64,000 bases of DNA from Coprococcus_C hominis (GCF_020687505.1 NZ_JAJEQT010000007.1); one strand, 5' to 3'; shown: positions 52,277 to 61,315, counted from the stretch's first letter. The notes: generated by a model not told the origin, from the sequence alone. A program made the numbers and translations.

Positions 52277-54235
52277 TTAGTCCTCGTCCTTTACCTCTTT
52301 TTGTTCGGCATCTGCTTTCGCCTCATCCTTGACACCCTTCTGCTCGACAATGGATTTCGCCTCATCCTTCATATCCTCGACATCTGGAATCTCGCCCTCT
52401 ACGTTATCCACCAGCCAGTTCATCAACATGATCTCCTCCGGTGTCATGATCTCCTCGTCCTCGTTCTTGATCGTATGATCCTGCGCCCGGAGCACACCAT
52501 AGAACGGATGGAAGCTGTTCTCACGGATCAGTTTGCCGATAATTCCGACTAACTGTTTCGTGCCTTCAGGCACCTTGTTCGAACAAATGATATCAACGAC
52601 CTCTGCAGAAAGGCCCCACCAATAATTGATTGCCTTTGTCTTCACAGCATCATCCTGCTTGATTGCACCATTTACCACACTCTCAATCAGTTTCGCATAA
52701 AATTCGCCCCACTGATATAGCGGGAATGCGAGGTTGATTGTTTCATCCCCTTCGATATGATATAAGCCATACCGGCGGTTATGTGAATTCGGCTTGATCA
52801 TAACCTGATCGGAAATGTATTCGATTCCATTTTCCTCGAATTCACGAAGTACATTCTCCCGCGTATTTCCCTTCACGGTCGTCCATTCGAGATAGACCTT
52901 CGCATATGGATTCACCATGCGCGCACCAAGCGCAAATGCATTGATGTTCGCAGTCATACCGACGATCGGATAGTCCGCCACATAGCCGATCTTTCCATTC
53001 TTTGACAATGCACCCGCGATCATGCCCGCGAGGAATTTCACTTCATAAAGTCTCGCGTAATAGGTGCTGATAACCTTATGAGACGTGTTCAGTGAGCAGT
53101 TCATAATCGTGGCTTCCGGATGATTGACCGCCACCTTCACGCTCGCACTGATGAGCTGTGGTGTCGTTGTGAAAATGATTGACACGCCCATCGCGATCAG
53201 GTCCTCCATCGCCGATATCGCCTCTTCCTCGGATGCGATATTGTGCACCTTCAGTGTTTTGATCGTATCCGGATAATGCTCATCCAAATATAATCGTCCA
53301 AGCTCGTGTCCATACAGCCATTCGGATTCCTGTGGATCCTTGTTGAAAACGAACGCTACCATCACCTTCTTCGGTGTCGAGCTTCGGAAATAATCCATCA
53401 GCTTCTTACGTCCGAGCTTCGTCGGCTCCATATGCAGTTCCACTTCCCTGCCTTTGGACTCAATCAGGAACTCATCCCACAGGAGCTTAATCTTCTCCTT
53501 CATCTCCGCTTCGGTCATATTCTTTACAGCTTCGTATCCGTAGATGTCAATAAAGATCAGCAATGTGTCGCTGTTGGTCAGCGGCAGCTTATCGCCGCCA
53601 AGTGCCTTGAATGACACACAGAACCGATGGTTCGCAGAGCCAAAATCAAGCTTCTGCTCATCTGTCCATTCCGCATCAGGATCTGGACTCGTCAGCTCCA
53701 ACAGACGGCGGAAACATCCTTCCTGTGAAAACCAGATATAGTTGATTTCTGTCAGCTTGTAAAAATCCATGAATTCATAATAGATCTTCACCTGCAGATC
53801 ATCCGTTTTCTTCGGAATCTTCCGTGTCACCTGTGCCGGGATTGTAACCGCATCAAAATATTTCATCACGGATACACGCTTATTTCCCTCTACGACATAG
53901 AATTTATTCATATATTCGTAAACCTTGATCGGATCACGAATTCCCTCTTCGATCTGGCTGTCACACAGTGCCGACCATTTGGCACCAAATTCTGTCTTAT
54001 AATCAAGCAGTGGCATGAAGTTGTTCGCAAATGCGTATGTTCTTCCGACATTGCTCGTTCCAACGATACGGTCAAGTGGAATCTGAACGATACCCAGTGA
54101 CATCTCGCCCACGATATCCACGCCCTCTAATATTTCATCCAAAACCGGAAGGTATTCATTCTCGCCCTTGGAAACCGCATTTTTAAATGCTTTCAGTCCT
54201 AATTTCTGTGCTTTTTCGTATTCTACATATGACAT
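52277..54235 (-). CDS. Fusion of ParB/Srx-like domain and BMP/PnrA-like binding domain
   Basis: 652 aa, no signal peptide or membrane helix. Residues about 48-140 form a ParB-like fold (IPLDRIVGTSNVGRTYAFA, then FYVVEGNKRVSVMKYF). Residues about 287-600 are a basic-membrane-protein (BMP) nucleoside-binding type domain (KVMVAFVFNKDP, IIFTTTPQLI, KIGYVADYPIVGMTANINAFALG). A charged Glu/Lys repeat tail closes it. BMP domains normally act outside the cell in ABC uptake; here it must be cytosolic. The metallophosphoesterase follows at once. Confidence 0.82.
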   Translation of the reverse strand: MSYVEYEKAQKLGLKAFKNAVSKGENEYLPVLDEILEGVDIVGEMSLGIVQIPLDRIVGTSNVGRTYAFANNFMPLLDYKTEFGAKWSALCDSQIEEGIRDPIKVYEYMNKFYVVEGNKRVSVMKYFDAVTIPAQVTRKIPKKTDDLQVKIYYEFMDFYKLTEINYIWFSQEGCFRRLLELTSPDPDAEWTDEQKLDFGSANHRFCVSFKALGGDKLPLTNSDTLLIFIDIYGYEAVKNMTEAEMKEKIKLLWDEFLIESKGREVELHMEPTKLGRKKLMDYFRSSTPKKVMVAFVFNKDPQESEWLYGHELGRLYLDEHYPDTIKTLKVHNIASEEEAISAMEDLIAMGVSIIFTTTPQLISASVKVAVNHPEATIMNCSLNTSHKVISTYYARLYEVKFLAGMIAGALSKNGKIGYVADYPIVGMTANINAFALGARMVNPYAKVYLEWTTVKGNTRENVLREFEENGIEYISDQVMIKPNSHNRRYGLYHIEGDETINLAFPLYQWGEFYAKLIESVVNGAIKQDDAVKTKAINYWWGLSAEVVDIICSNKVPEGTKQLVGIIGKLIRENSFHPFYGVLRAQDHTIKNEDEEIMTPEEIMLMNWLVDNVEGEIPDVEDMKDEAKSIVEQKGVKDEAKADAEQKEVKDED

Positions 54236-54312
54236 AATCGATTCACCTCGTCTCTCATATTACAACGTAATTGTTTTCGTCTCTTAAGTCTTTGTTTGCA
54301 TACTTGGTTATT

Positions 54313-54341
54313 ATTATATGCGGTTTCTGCATATTATACAA
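54313..54341 (-). promoter_or_regulatory. Promoter of the BMP-fusion/metallophosphoesterase operon
   Basis: TTGTAT (54341-54336), a 17-base spacer and TATAAT (54318-54313) on the minus strand, about 78 bases before the start codon. Confidence 0.7.
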
Positions 54342-54438
54342 GAGATTTTCCCCTGACAGCGGGGATATTCGACACGGACGCTTTCTGTGGGGTGATGGTT
54401 CTGTTCCGGGACCGCTTCCGCTTAGTTGCTCCGAGTAG

Positions 54439-54476
54439 CGGTACTAAATTCGCGCACGCGCTCATTAAGTACCGAC
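54439..54476. repeat. Short dispersed hairpin repeat, copy 1
   Basis: Conserved arms CGGTACTAAATTCGC and ATTAAGTACCGAC around a ten-base centre that can form GCGC-AC-GCGC. The second copy is at 57833-57891 with a different, longer centre. It lies in a 503-bp gene-free gap (54236-54738) that otherwise holds the BMP promoter, the gdhA terminator and GC-rich non-coding sequence. Confidence 0.6.
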
Positions 54477-54681
54477 TGTCGCAAATGTCCCTGCACAGAA
54501 TCCATCATCCCACACAGAAAGCTGTGCATGATCCGCGAAAAGCCCCGCTGTCCTCGCCACGCCCGAAGCCAATTGGGGCTTTGTGGCTGATTTCCCAGCT
54601 TTTCGCCCAATTCACTTGCTTCCCTTTAGCTTCCGGTTGGGGGATTCTTCCGGTTTTACGACTTTTCCCCAAAAAAGACAT

Positions 54682-54710
54682 AAAAAAGGGCTGCCTAAAA
54701 GGGCAGCCCT
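54682..54710 (-). terminator. Terminator after gdhA
   Basis: Stem GGGCTGCC/GGCAGCCC with a six-base loop and six T on the minus strand, 28 bases after the gdhA stop. Confidence 0.9.
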
Positions 54711-54738
54711 GAAAAGTTCTTATAGAGTTTTCTAAGAA

Positions 54739-56100
54739 TTAGCAAACACCCTGTGCAAGCATAGCGTTTACAACCTTCTCGAAACCAGCGATGTTAGCAC
54801 CGGCTACATAGTCAGCGTTTCCGCCAACGGTTGCATTGTATCTCTTAGCAGCATCAGAAATGTTAGCGTAGATTGTCTCCATGATTCCCTTAAGCTTTCC
54901 ATCAACTTCCTCGAATGTCCAAGAAAGTCTCTCAGAGTTCTGGCTCATCTCAAGTGCAGAGGTAGCAACACCACCTGCATTTGCAGCCTTACCACCTACG
55001 AAGAGAACACCATTCTCCTGAAGGTACTTTGTAGCTTCCAATGTTGTAGGCATGTTAGCACCCTCTGTTACAGAGATAACGCCGTTTGCTACAAGCATCT
55101 TAGCATCGTCAAGGTTCAACTCGTTCTGAGTTGCACATGGAAGAGCAAGGTCACACTTAACAGACCATACACCATGATCATCTGCGTTCTTCTTCTCATG
55201 ATACTGAGCAGATGGACGAGCTGCAGCGTACTCTGTAAGACGTGCTCTCTTAACTTCCTTAACCTCCTTCAGAAGGTCAACGTCGATTCCTTCTGGATCG
55301 TAGATCCAACCTGTAGAATCAGAACATGTTACACACTTCGCACCAAGCTGATGTGCCTTCTGGATTGCGTAGATTGCTACGTTACCAGCACCAGATACTG
55401 CACAAGTCTTGCCAGCGATATCGATATCGTGATCCTTCAGAAGTGCACTTGTAAGGTATAATAAACCATATCCTGTAGCTTCTGTACGAGCAAGTGAACC
55501 ACCATATGTAAGTCCCTTACCTGTAAGAACGCCTTCGAACATTCCACGGATTCTCTTGTACTGACCGAACATGAAGCCGATCTCTCTTGCGCCTGTTCCG
55601 ATGTCACCGGCAGGTACATCGACATCAGCACCGATATATTTGCAAAGCTCTGTCATAAAGCTCTGGCAGAATGCCATGATCTCACGGTCTGACTTGCCCT
55701 TTGGATCAAAGTCAGAACCACCCTTACCACCACCGATTGGAAGTGTTGTAAGTGAGTTCTTTAATACCTGCTCAAAACCTAAGAACTTGATGATACCAAG
55801 GTTTACGGATGGGTGAAGTCTAATACCACCCTTGTAAGGTCCGATTGCATTGTTGAACTGTACACGGAAACCTCTATTTACCTGAACCTGACCATTGTCA
55901 TCTACCCATGGAACACGGAACATGAGCTGTCTGTCTGGCTCTGTAATTCTCTCAAGAATTGCATTCTTCTTGTATAATTCCTCGTTCGCATCGATACATG
56001 GTCTAAGAGACTCAAGTACTTCTGTTACTGCCTGTAAAAATTCTGGCTGATCTGCATTTTTCTTTCGTACTACCTCGAGTACCTCGTCAACATATGACAT
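54739..56100 (-). CDS. gdhA: NADP-type glutamate dehydrogenase
   Basis: 453 aa, the hexameric class I enzyme that makes glutamate from 2-oxoglutarate and ammonia. GGIRLHPSVNLGIIKFLGFE and LPIGGGKGGSDFDPKG hold the catalytic Lys residues, DVPAGDIGTGAREIG the catalytic Asp, and SGAGNVAIYAIQKA the nucleotide-binding turn. ATG 56100 follows AGGGGGAAA. Own promoter at 56156-56183 and an Lrp gene upstream. Confidence 0.97.
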   Translation of the reverse strand: MSYVDEVLEVVRKKNADQPEFLQAVTEVLESLRPCIDANEELYKKNAILERITEPDRQLMFRVPWVDDNGQVQVNRGFRVQFNNAIGPYKGGIRLHPSVNLGIIKFLGFEQVLKNSLTTLPIGGGKGGSDFDPKGKSDREIMAFCQSFMTELCKYIGADVDVPAGDIGTGAREIGFMFGQYKRIRGMFEGVLTGKGLTYGGSLARTEATGYGLLYLTSALLKDHDIDIAGKTCAVSGAGNVAIYAIQKAHQLGAKCVTCSDSTGWIYDPEGIDVDLLKEVKEVKRARLTEYAAARPSAQYHEKKNADDHGVWSVKCDLALPCATQNELNLDDAKMLVANGVISVTEGANMPTTLEATKYLQENGVLFVGGKAANAGGVATSALEMSQNSERLSWTFEEVDGKLKGIMETIYANISDAAKRYNATVGGNADYVAGANIAGFEKVVNAMLAQGVC

Positions 56101-56155
56101 AGTAAATTTCCCCCTAGGAATTAAATATTTCGGCTTTTTTCAACCGATAGGCACA

Positions 56156-56183
56156 TTATAATACTAAAGCAAAGGATTGTAAA
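56156..56183 (-). promoter_or_regulatory. gdhA promoter
   Basis: TTTACA (56183-56178), a 16-base spacer and TATAAT (56161-56156) on the minus strand. Confidence 0.75.
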
Positions 56184-56204
56184 GAAAAAACTTTAGATTC
56201 TTTC

Positions 56205-56221
56205 GTGAAATTTTTTTTCAC
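56205..56221. promoter_or_regulatory. Inverted repeat upstream of gdhA, candidate Lrp site
   Basis: GTGAAA-N5-TTTCAC, A/T centre, about 22 bases upstream of the gdhA -35 box. An AATCCTTTG motif flanks it (56225-56233) and recurs beside a GTGAAA near the lrp promoter (56864-56877). Confidence 0.5.
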
Positions 56222-56244
56222 TTAAAAATCCTTTGTCTATTTGC

Positions 56245-56778
56245 CTATTTATCGGTTTTCTCAGATTCCGGATTTTCTGATGCCTTGGCATGAGACTCGA
56301 AATCTCTGCCATCCACCTTCCAGTACCGGCATCTGTGCTTCACGCATGTTGAGAATACAATCTGTGTCTTTGTCTTACCAAACTTCTGCAACTCGCCTAC
56401 GAAATGATCCAGCTCGGTTGTTGTTGGGAAACGGACCTCGATCAGCATAGAGAAATCGCCTGTCACGCAGTTACATTCTACGACATTCAATACGCCGTCA
56501 ATGTACTCGTTGAACTCTTCACGCTGCTCCGGCTGTACCTCCAGATTGATAAATGCTTTGATATAATGTCCCATGGCTTCTGGGTTCAGTCTCGTTGTAA
56601 ATCCTTCCAGCACGCCCTCCTGCAACATACGGTCAATACGTGCGCCAACGGCTGTCGGAGACAGAAATACCTGCTCTGCAATTTCCTTCAAAGATGCTCT
56701 TGCATTTCCCTGCAGGATATCTAAGATCTTACCGTCAATCTTATCCAGTCGATAATATACCAACTCTCTTTTTTCCAT
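56245..56778 (-). CDS. Lrp/AsnC family regulator
   Basis: 177 aa. HTH about residues 10-60 (LDKIDGKILDILQGNARASL, then LSPTAVGARIDRMLQEGVL), RAM/effector domain about 70-140, and a Lys/Glu-rich tail. Members sense amino acids. Directly upstream of gdhA in the same direction, with its own promoter, so control of glutamate synthesis is the likely role. ATG 56778 follows TAGGAGG. Confidence 0.93.
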   Translation of the reverse strand: MEKRELVYYRLDKIDGKILDILQGNARASLKEIAEQVFLSPTAVGARIDRMLQEGVLEGFTTRLNPEAMGHYIKAFINLEVQPEQREEFNEYIDGVLNVVECNCVTGDFSMLIEVRFPTTTELDHFVGELQKFGKTKTQIVFSTCVKHRCRYWKVDGRDFESHAKASENPESEKTDK

Positions 56779-56836
56779 TTTTGTAATCCTCCTAATTCAG
56801 GCACGCAGAATTTCCTCTGACCGCCATATGCTGTAC

Positions 56837-56865
56837 ATTATACCACTTATTTCGCAACTTGAGAA
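56837..56865 (-). promoter_or_regulatory. Promoter of the Lrp-type regulator
   Basis: TTCTCA (56865-56860), a 17-base spacer and TATAAT (56842-56837) on the minus strand; the -35 is a weak match. Confidence 0.55.
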
Positions 56866-56905
56866 TCCTTTGTGAAATATTATTTTTGATTTTAATTGTC
56901 AAGTG

Positions 56906-57727
56906 TTACACTTTTTTCGTGTAGGCGAGACAAATCCATCCAGCACCACTTTTCAGTTTTCCCCATTTCTGCCCGGATACTGTCTTTTCAGCCACGATCG
57001 TGTACACGCCCTTGTCACGGATTACCCCGGTTACTGTATGTGCGACTCCCGCATCCTTGCGGATATTCAAGCCGTTCGCCGTTACCTTCACCTTATAACC
57101 GCTTGTGTTTCCAGTAGCCGGTGCAGGCGTCTTCGTTCCAGATGCACCATTTGGTTTGCTTGTTGTGTCTGTTTTCCCAGCCGTATCCGCAATTCCGAGT
57201 GTTGCAAGGATTCCACGGGCATACGCCTCACCAAATGCGAGGCATTCTGCATCGGTATCTGCCTGCGCCGCATCCGCTTTGTTATCTACAAATACACCCT
57301 CGCAGATGACTGCCGGACATATCGTACTCCGGATAAATCCGAAATAGTCGCGTCCATAAGAATTCTTCTTTGTCTTCAAGCCCCGACTGTTCTGCCCGAT
57401 CTTCACAACTTCTTTCTCAATGTTCTGTGCAAGCTCCTTTCCTTTGCCGCCGACTACACTGTGGAAGATCTCGAAGCCATCCCCACCACCAGCGTTATTG
57501 TGGATATCCAGCGCGAGATCCGGTGCAAATGCATTACAGCGGTCGATCTTTGATACCAGCTTATCGGTCACATCCCCCGTTCGTGAAATGCGGGTGTCAA
57601 TGCCCCTTGCCTGCAGGTAATCGTAGCAGGCTCTCGCCATCTTCAGATTCACGTCCTTCTCCACGAGATAGCCGACGGCACCGGGGTCGGTACCGCCATG
57701 TCCTACACCAATAAATACGCGTGCCAT
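56906..57727 (-). CDS. N-acetylmuramoyl-L-alanine amidase with SH3-like domain, no signal peptide
   Basis: 273 aa. Amidase_3 domain (about 1-170): zinc ligand His in GVGHGGTDPG, Glu in YLVEKDVN, His in LDIHNNAGGG and catalytic Glu in VICEGVFVD. A Thr/Ala/Pro linker leads to a bacterial SH3 domain (about 205-273, VTANGLNIRKDAG). ATG 57727 follows GGAGGGAACAAT. The lack of a signal peptide resembles phage endolysins; no holin or other phage gene is nearby. Confidence 0.9.
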   Translation of the reverse strand: MARVFIGVGHGGTDPGAVGYLVEKDVNLKMARACYDYLQARGIDTRISRTGDVTDKLVSKIDRCNAFAPDLALDIHNNAGGGDGFEIFHSVVGGKGKELAQNIEKEVVKIGQNSRGLKTKKNSYGRDYFGFIRSTICPAVICEGVFVDNKADAAQADTDAECLAFGEAYARGILATLGIADTAGKTDTTSKPNGASGTKTPAPATGNTSGYKVKVTANGLNIRKDAGVAHTVTGVIRDKGVYTIVAEKTVSGQKWGKLKSGAGWICLAYTKKV

Positions 57728-57832
57728 ATTGTTCCCTCCAAATATTTTTTTGAAACTTCGAATTTTATCGCAACTTCCGTTGGATATATGTATTTTCATC
57801 GCAGACGCGCTCTCGCTCACTTCCGCATGTAA

Positions 57833-57891
57833 CGGTACTAAATTCGCAGGATCAGTCAACAAATTGACTTCCCTGCTTATTAAGTACCGAC
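57833..57891. repeat. Short dispersed hairpin repeat, copy 2
   Basis: Same arms as 54439-54476 (CGGTACTAAATTCGC and ATTAAGTACCGAC) but a 31-base centre with its own stems GCAGG/CCTGC and GTCAA/TTGAC. It sits upstream of the amidase in a 387-bp gap (57728-58114) that also holds the next terminator and no gene. Confidence 0.6.
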
Positions 57892-58045
57892 ATGCTCCAA
57901 TGGTCTGCTTATGAATAATACATATACCCAACTCACATTGCGAAATATCTGGTCGAAGTTTCTAATATACTATATGCAAGTACGGGAACATTGGCACGCA
58001 AACCTTGTGTAGCGCGGGCGCATTTATAAATAAGATAAACTGAAA

Positions 58046-58077
58046 AAAGACTGCAGCGCAGATACGCTGCAGTCTTT
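58046..58077 (-). terminator. Terminator after the GH1 glucosidase gene
   Basis: Perfect 13-bp stem AAAGACTGCAGCG/CGCTGCAGTCTTT with a six-base loop; T-run on the minus strand. Confidence 0.9.
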
Positions 58078-58114
58078 GAATTGATGTTTTTGTTTTAAGT
58101 TAGAATTGTGGTTC

Positions 58115-59563
58115 TTACAGTTCCTCGCCGTTTGTCTCGATCACATGCTTATACCAGTCGAAGGAGTCCTTCTTGTAGCGGTTGAGTGTTCCGCTGTTTT
58201 CGTCCTCCTCGCGGTCAACATAGACAAATCCGTACCGCTTCTGGTAACCATTCAGCCAGCTCAGCAGGTCGGTATAAGACCATGTACAGTAAGCAAGTAC
58301 GCGGCAGCCGTCATCGCAAGCTTTTTTAAGTTCTTCGATATGACGCTTCAGGTAATCGATACGATATGGATCATGAATCTTTCCATCCTCGAACTTATCG
58401 AACGCACCCAGACCATTTTCAGAAATCACGATTGGGAGATCATAACGGGAAGTAATCTCACGGCAGCACATACGGATGCCCATCGGATCGATCGTCCAAT
58501 CCCAATCTGTAGTAGGAAGGAACTGATTGGAAGGATTCTTGAAGAGTCCAGGCACGCCCTGTACCTTTGCAGTTCCCTTCTTTCCGGTCGTATTCATCTC
58601 GTGCGATGCGCCAACACCATCGATTGGGTTGTATTCTACAACCGTAGTCTGATAATAATTTACACCCATAAAATCAACCTTGGCTGCAGCTTCCTTCAGG
58701 ATTTCTGCATCTCCCGCTTCCATCTGTGGAGCAACATCTCTACTTTCCAGATATGCCATTGCAGCGCGCGGATATCTACCATATGCGTATACATCCATCC
58801 AGTAATAGTTCTTCAGATCATCATAATCTGCTTTTGCCATCGCATTTTCCGGATGACAGTCAATCGCGTAAGATGGTCCATATGCAAATGAAGATCCAAC
58901 CAATGCTTCCGGATGTAATTTCTTCAAAGCAAGTACACTCTTAGCATGTGCCATAAATGCATGATGATTTACCTGATAGAACAGCTTCTCCTCATCGATC
59001 TTTCCTGGTGGGTGCATACCTCCCATCCAGCCCAGACCGGTAAATACATTCTGCTCATTCATGATGATCCAATGCTTTACACGATCGCCAAAATGCTCAA
59101 ACAAGATTGTTGCATAGCGAACAAAGTCATCTACAATCTGGCGGCTTTCCCAACCATGATACTGGTCTTCCAGTGCCTGTGGCATATCCCAATGATAGAC
59201 TGTAACCATAGGAACAATGTTATTTGCCAAAAGCTCATTGATCAAATCATCGTAGAACTTCAAGCCTTTCTCATTCACCTCACCATTTCCATCCGGGATA
59301 ATACGTGACCACGCGATGGAAAAACGATAGGTTTTAAGCCCCATCTCTGCCATCAGCCTGACATCCTCTTTATACATATGATAATGATCAACCGCCTTGT
59401 CACCGGTTGTACCCTGGAAAGTCTTACCCGGAATACGTACAAACTTGTCCCAGTTTGACATTCCCTTTCCATCTTCATTCCAGGCACCCTCTACCTGATA
59501 TGCAGCAGATGCACTGCCCCATAAGAAATCAGCAGGGAAGCCTTTTGATTTTTCAAAATACAT
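58115..59563 (-). CDS. GH1 family 6-phospho-beta-glucosidase
   Basis: 482 aa. Acid/base Glu in IIMNEQNVF, nucleophile Glu in IVISENGLG, and the N-terminal FLWGSASAAYQVEGAW of family GH1. Near the end, SWLNGYQKRYG matches the Ser-X6-Lys-X-Tyr pattern that binds the 6-phosphate, so it probably cleaves PTS-imported cellobiose-6-P or similar; no PTS gene is in the window. ATG 59563 follows AAGGAGGAACGC. It lies 19 bases after the chemoreceptor gene. Confidence 0.9.
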   Translation of the reverse strand: MYFEKSKGFPADFLWGSASAAYQVEGAWNEDGKGMSNWDKFVRIPGKTFQGTTGDKAVDHYHMYKEDVRLMAEMGLKTYRFSIAWSRIIPDGNGEVNEKGLKFYDDLINELLANNIVPMVTVYHWDMPQALEDQYHGWESRQIVDDFVRYATILFEHFGDRVKHWIIMNEQNVFTGLGWMGGMHPPGKIDEEKLFYQVNHHAFMAHAKSVLALKKLHPEALVGSSFAYGPSYAIDCHPENAMAKADYDDLKNYYWMDVYAYGRYPRAAMAYLESRDVAPQMEAGDAEILKEAAAKVDFMGVNYYQTTVVEYNPIDGVGASHEMNTTGKKGTAKVQGVPGLFKNPSNQFLPTTDWDWTIDPMGIRMCCREITSRYDLPIVISENGLGAFDKFEDGKIHDPYRIDYLKRHIEELKKACDDGCRVLAYCTWSYTDLLSWLNGYQKRYGFVYVDREEDENSGTLNRYKKDSFDWYKHVIETNGEEL

Positions 59564-59582
59564 TGCGTTCCTCCTTGTCGAT

Positions 59583-61280
59583 TTATAATTTGAATATATT
59601 CATACCGTCATCCAGTTCCTGCGCTGCCTGACGCATCGCTGTTGATTTGCCGGAAATATCTTCCATGATTGCACCAACCTCTGTTGCGGATGCAGATGTC
59701 TGCTCGGTTCCGGCTGCATTTGCCTCTGCAATGGATGTCAGGTTCTGCACGATTCCTACAACCTTTTCTCTTGCATCATTCAGTCGGGTTGTATGCTCCG
59801 AAATGCGGTTGATTCCTTCGATTGACTGTTCAACCCCTGACTGTACCTGTTCAAATGCGCTCTCCGTCTGTTCCACATGGTCACTCTGTGTATGCATGAT
59901 TTCCTTCACGCCATACATCGTCTCCACTGCCTTTTCTGCATCACGCAGCAGTTCCTGTACGATTTCTTCGATATGCGTCGCTGACTCATTTGTCTGCTCC
60001 GCAAGCTTCTGGATTTCACTTGCAACAACACCAAAGCCCTTGCCCTGCTCACCGGCTCTCGCCGCCTCAATACTGGCATTTAATGCAAGCAGATTCGTCT
60101 CCTCCGCAATGGATGTGATCAGATGTGTTGCCTCACTAATCTTCATGGCTGCTTCATTCGTTGTATTCGTCTGTTCCGCAATTATGTCAATATGCTCCTC
60201 AGCACGTGCATTGACCTTCTCTAATGCCTGCAAAATGTCGGAAGCCTGCGAAGTACATTCCTGCATCTCCTGTGCAAATGCAAGCAGCTTCTCCACCTCG
60301 TCGCTCGTCTCCTGCACCATGTTGCCCATCTCCACAACATGCTCTTCTGCGCGCTGTGTCTCACCTGCCTGTGTCGTTGCACCTTCCGCAATATCATTGA
60401 CCGCCTGTTCCACCTGTTCCATCGTCGTCGATGTCTCCGTGGCATCTGAGTCCAGTACATTAGCAGCGTCCATGACCTGCGCGCTCTTCTCCTTGATATT
60501 CTCTACCACACCCTTCAAAGACTGTGTCAGATAGTCAAGGCTTCGTCCCATGCGTCCGATCTCATCCCTACGGTTTGCCAGTCTGGTCTGAATCTCATTC
60601 TTCGTCAGATCCATATCTCCGACCTTCACCGTCAGTTCAGAAACCTCATTCATAGGCTTGACAATAATATGCGCAAATACAGATCCGATCGTTGCAACAA
60701 TCAACAGCTCAAGTAATACGATAATTCCGATTTTTCCTTCTACCTTCCGGATACTGCTGAATACATCGTCATAATCGGCAGTTACTACCATGATAAAATC
60801 CTGTGTATCATTCACATAGATACCGGCATACTTGTCTGCACCCTTAAATTCATATTTAACAACTTCATTTTCAACCTTCTCACCTTTGGCAATCTTGGCA
60901 ACCGCATCACTGACCACCTTGTTCTCCACCGGCTTGCCGATCTTATCTGCAGTTGGATGATACAACATCGTACCATCGCCGCTGACTACATATATGTAGC
61001 TGCTTTCGACTCCTTCCACCTGAACGCCTGCAAGTATCGAAGCCAGATGCTCGCCGGAAAGCGCGTCATCACCATCCGTGTCCAGCTCATTGTCCAGCAT
61101 AACGCCATAAGCTCTGGAAAGATCACGCATATATCCACGTGTGACTGAACCGATTTCCTCTTTCGTAGAAGAAATAAACAGTGCGCAAGCAAATCCTCCC
61201 GTTACGAAAGCAAAAAATGCCATCGCCAATAACATCTTCAGACGCACAGAATGTAAAAAATTAACCTTTTTGTGTTCCAT
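59583..61280 (-). CDS. Methyl-accepting chemotaxis protein
   Basis: 565 aa. TM1 about 13-34, an extracellular Cache-like sensor (about 35-185; YIYVVSGDGTMLYHPTADKIG), TM2 about 187-210, HAMP, and a long signalling coil with the conserved tip SIAEETNLLALNASIEAARA followed by GKGFGVVASEIQKLAEQ. It relays an attractant signal to CheA/CheW. It precedes the glucosidase with only 19 bases between, which suggests linked sensing and use of a sugar. Confidence 0.95.
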   Translation of the reverse strand: MEHKKVNFLHSVRLKMLLAMAFFAFVTGGFACALFISSTKEEIGSVTRGYMRDLSRAYGVMLDNELDTDGDDALSGEHLASILAGVQVEGVESSYIYVVSGDGTMLYHPTADKIGKPVENKVVSDAVAKIAKGEKVENEVVKYEFKGADKYAGIYVNDTQDFIMVVTADYDDVFSSIRKVEGKIGIIVLLELLIVATIGSVFAHIIVKPMNEVSELTVKVGDMDLTKNEIQTRLANRRDEIGRMGRSLDYLTQSLKGVVENIKEKSAQVMDAANVLDSDATETSTTMEQVEQAVNDIAEGATTQAGETQRAEEHVVEMGNMVQETSDEVEKLLAFAQEMQECTSQASDILQALEKVNARAEEHIDIIAEQTNTTNEAAMKISEATHLITSIAEETNLLALNASIEAARAGEQGKGFGVVASEIQKLAEQTNESATHIEEIVQELLRDAEKAVETMYGVKEIMHTQSDHVEQTESAFEQVQSGVEQSIEGINRISEHTTRLNDAREKVVGIVQNLTSIAEANAAGTEQTSASATEVGAIMEDISGKSTAMRQAAQELDDGMNIFKL

Positions 61281-61315
61281 ATACCGAAACCTCCTGTAAC
61301 AAAAATACTATTTAT

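Noticed and set aside
54296..54712. 138-codon plus-strand frame, and a 62-codon minus-strand frame at 54422-54610
   Set aside because: Both cover a hairpin repeat, the gdhA terminator or promoter sequence and have biased, family-less composition.
57728..57931. N-terminal extension of the amidase to 57931
   Set aside because: The added codons read through the dispersed hairpin repeat and give no signal peptide; a good ribosome site precedes ATG 57727.
58106..58891. 261-codon plus-strand frame
   Set aside because: Antisense to the well-supported GH1 enzyme; no ribosome site.
59647..60534. 295-codon plus-strand Ser/Cys-rich frame
   Set aside because: Shadow of the repetitive coiled coil of the chemoreceptor.
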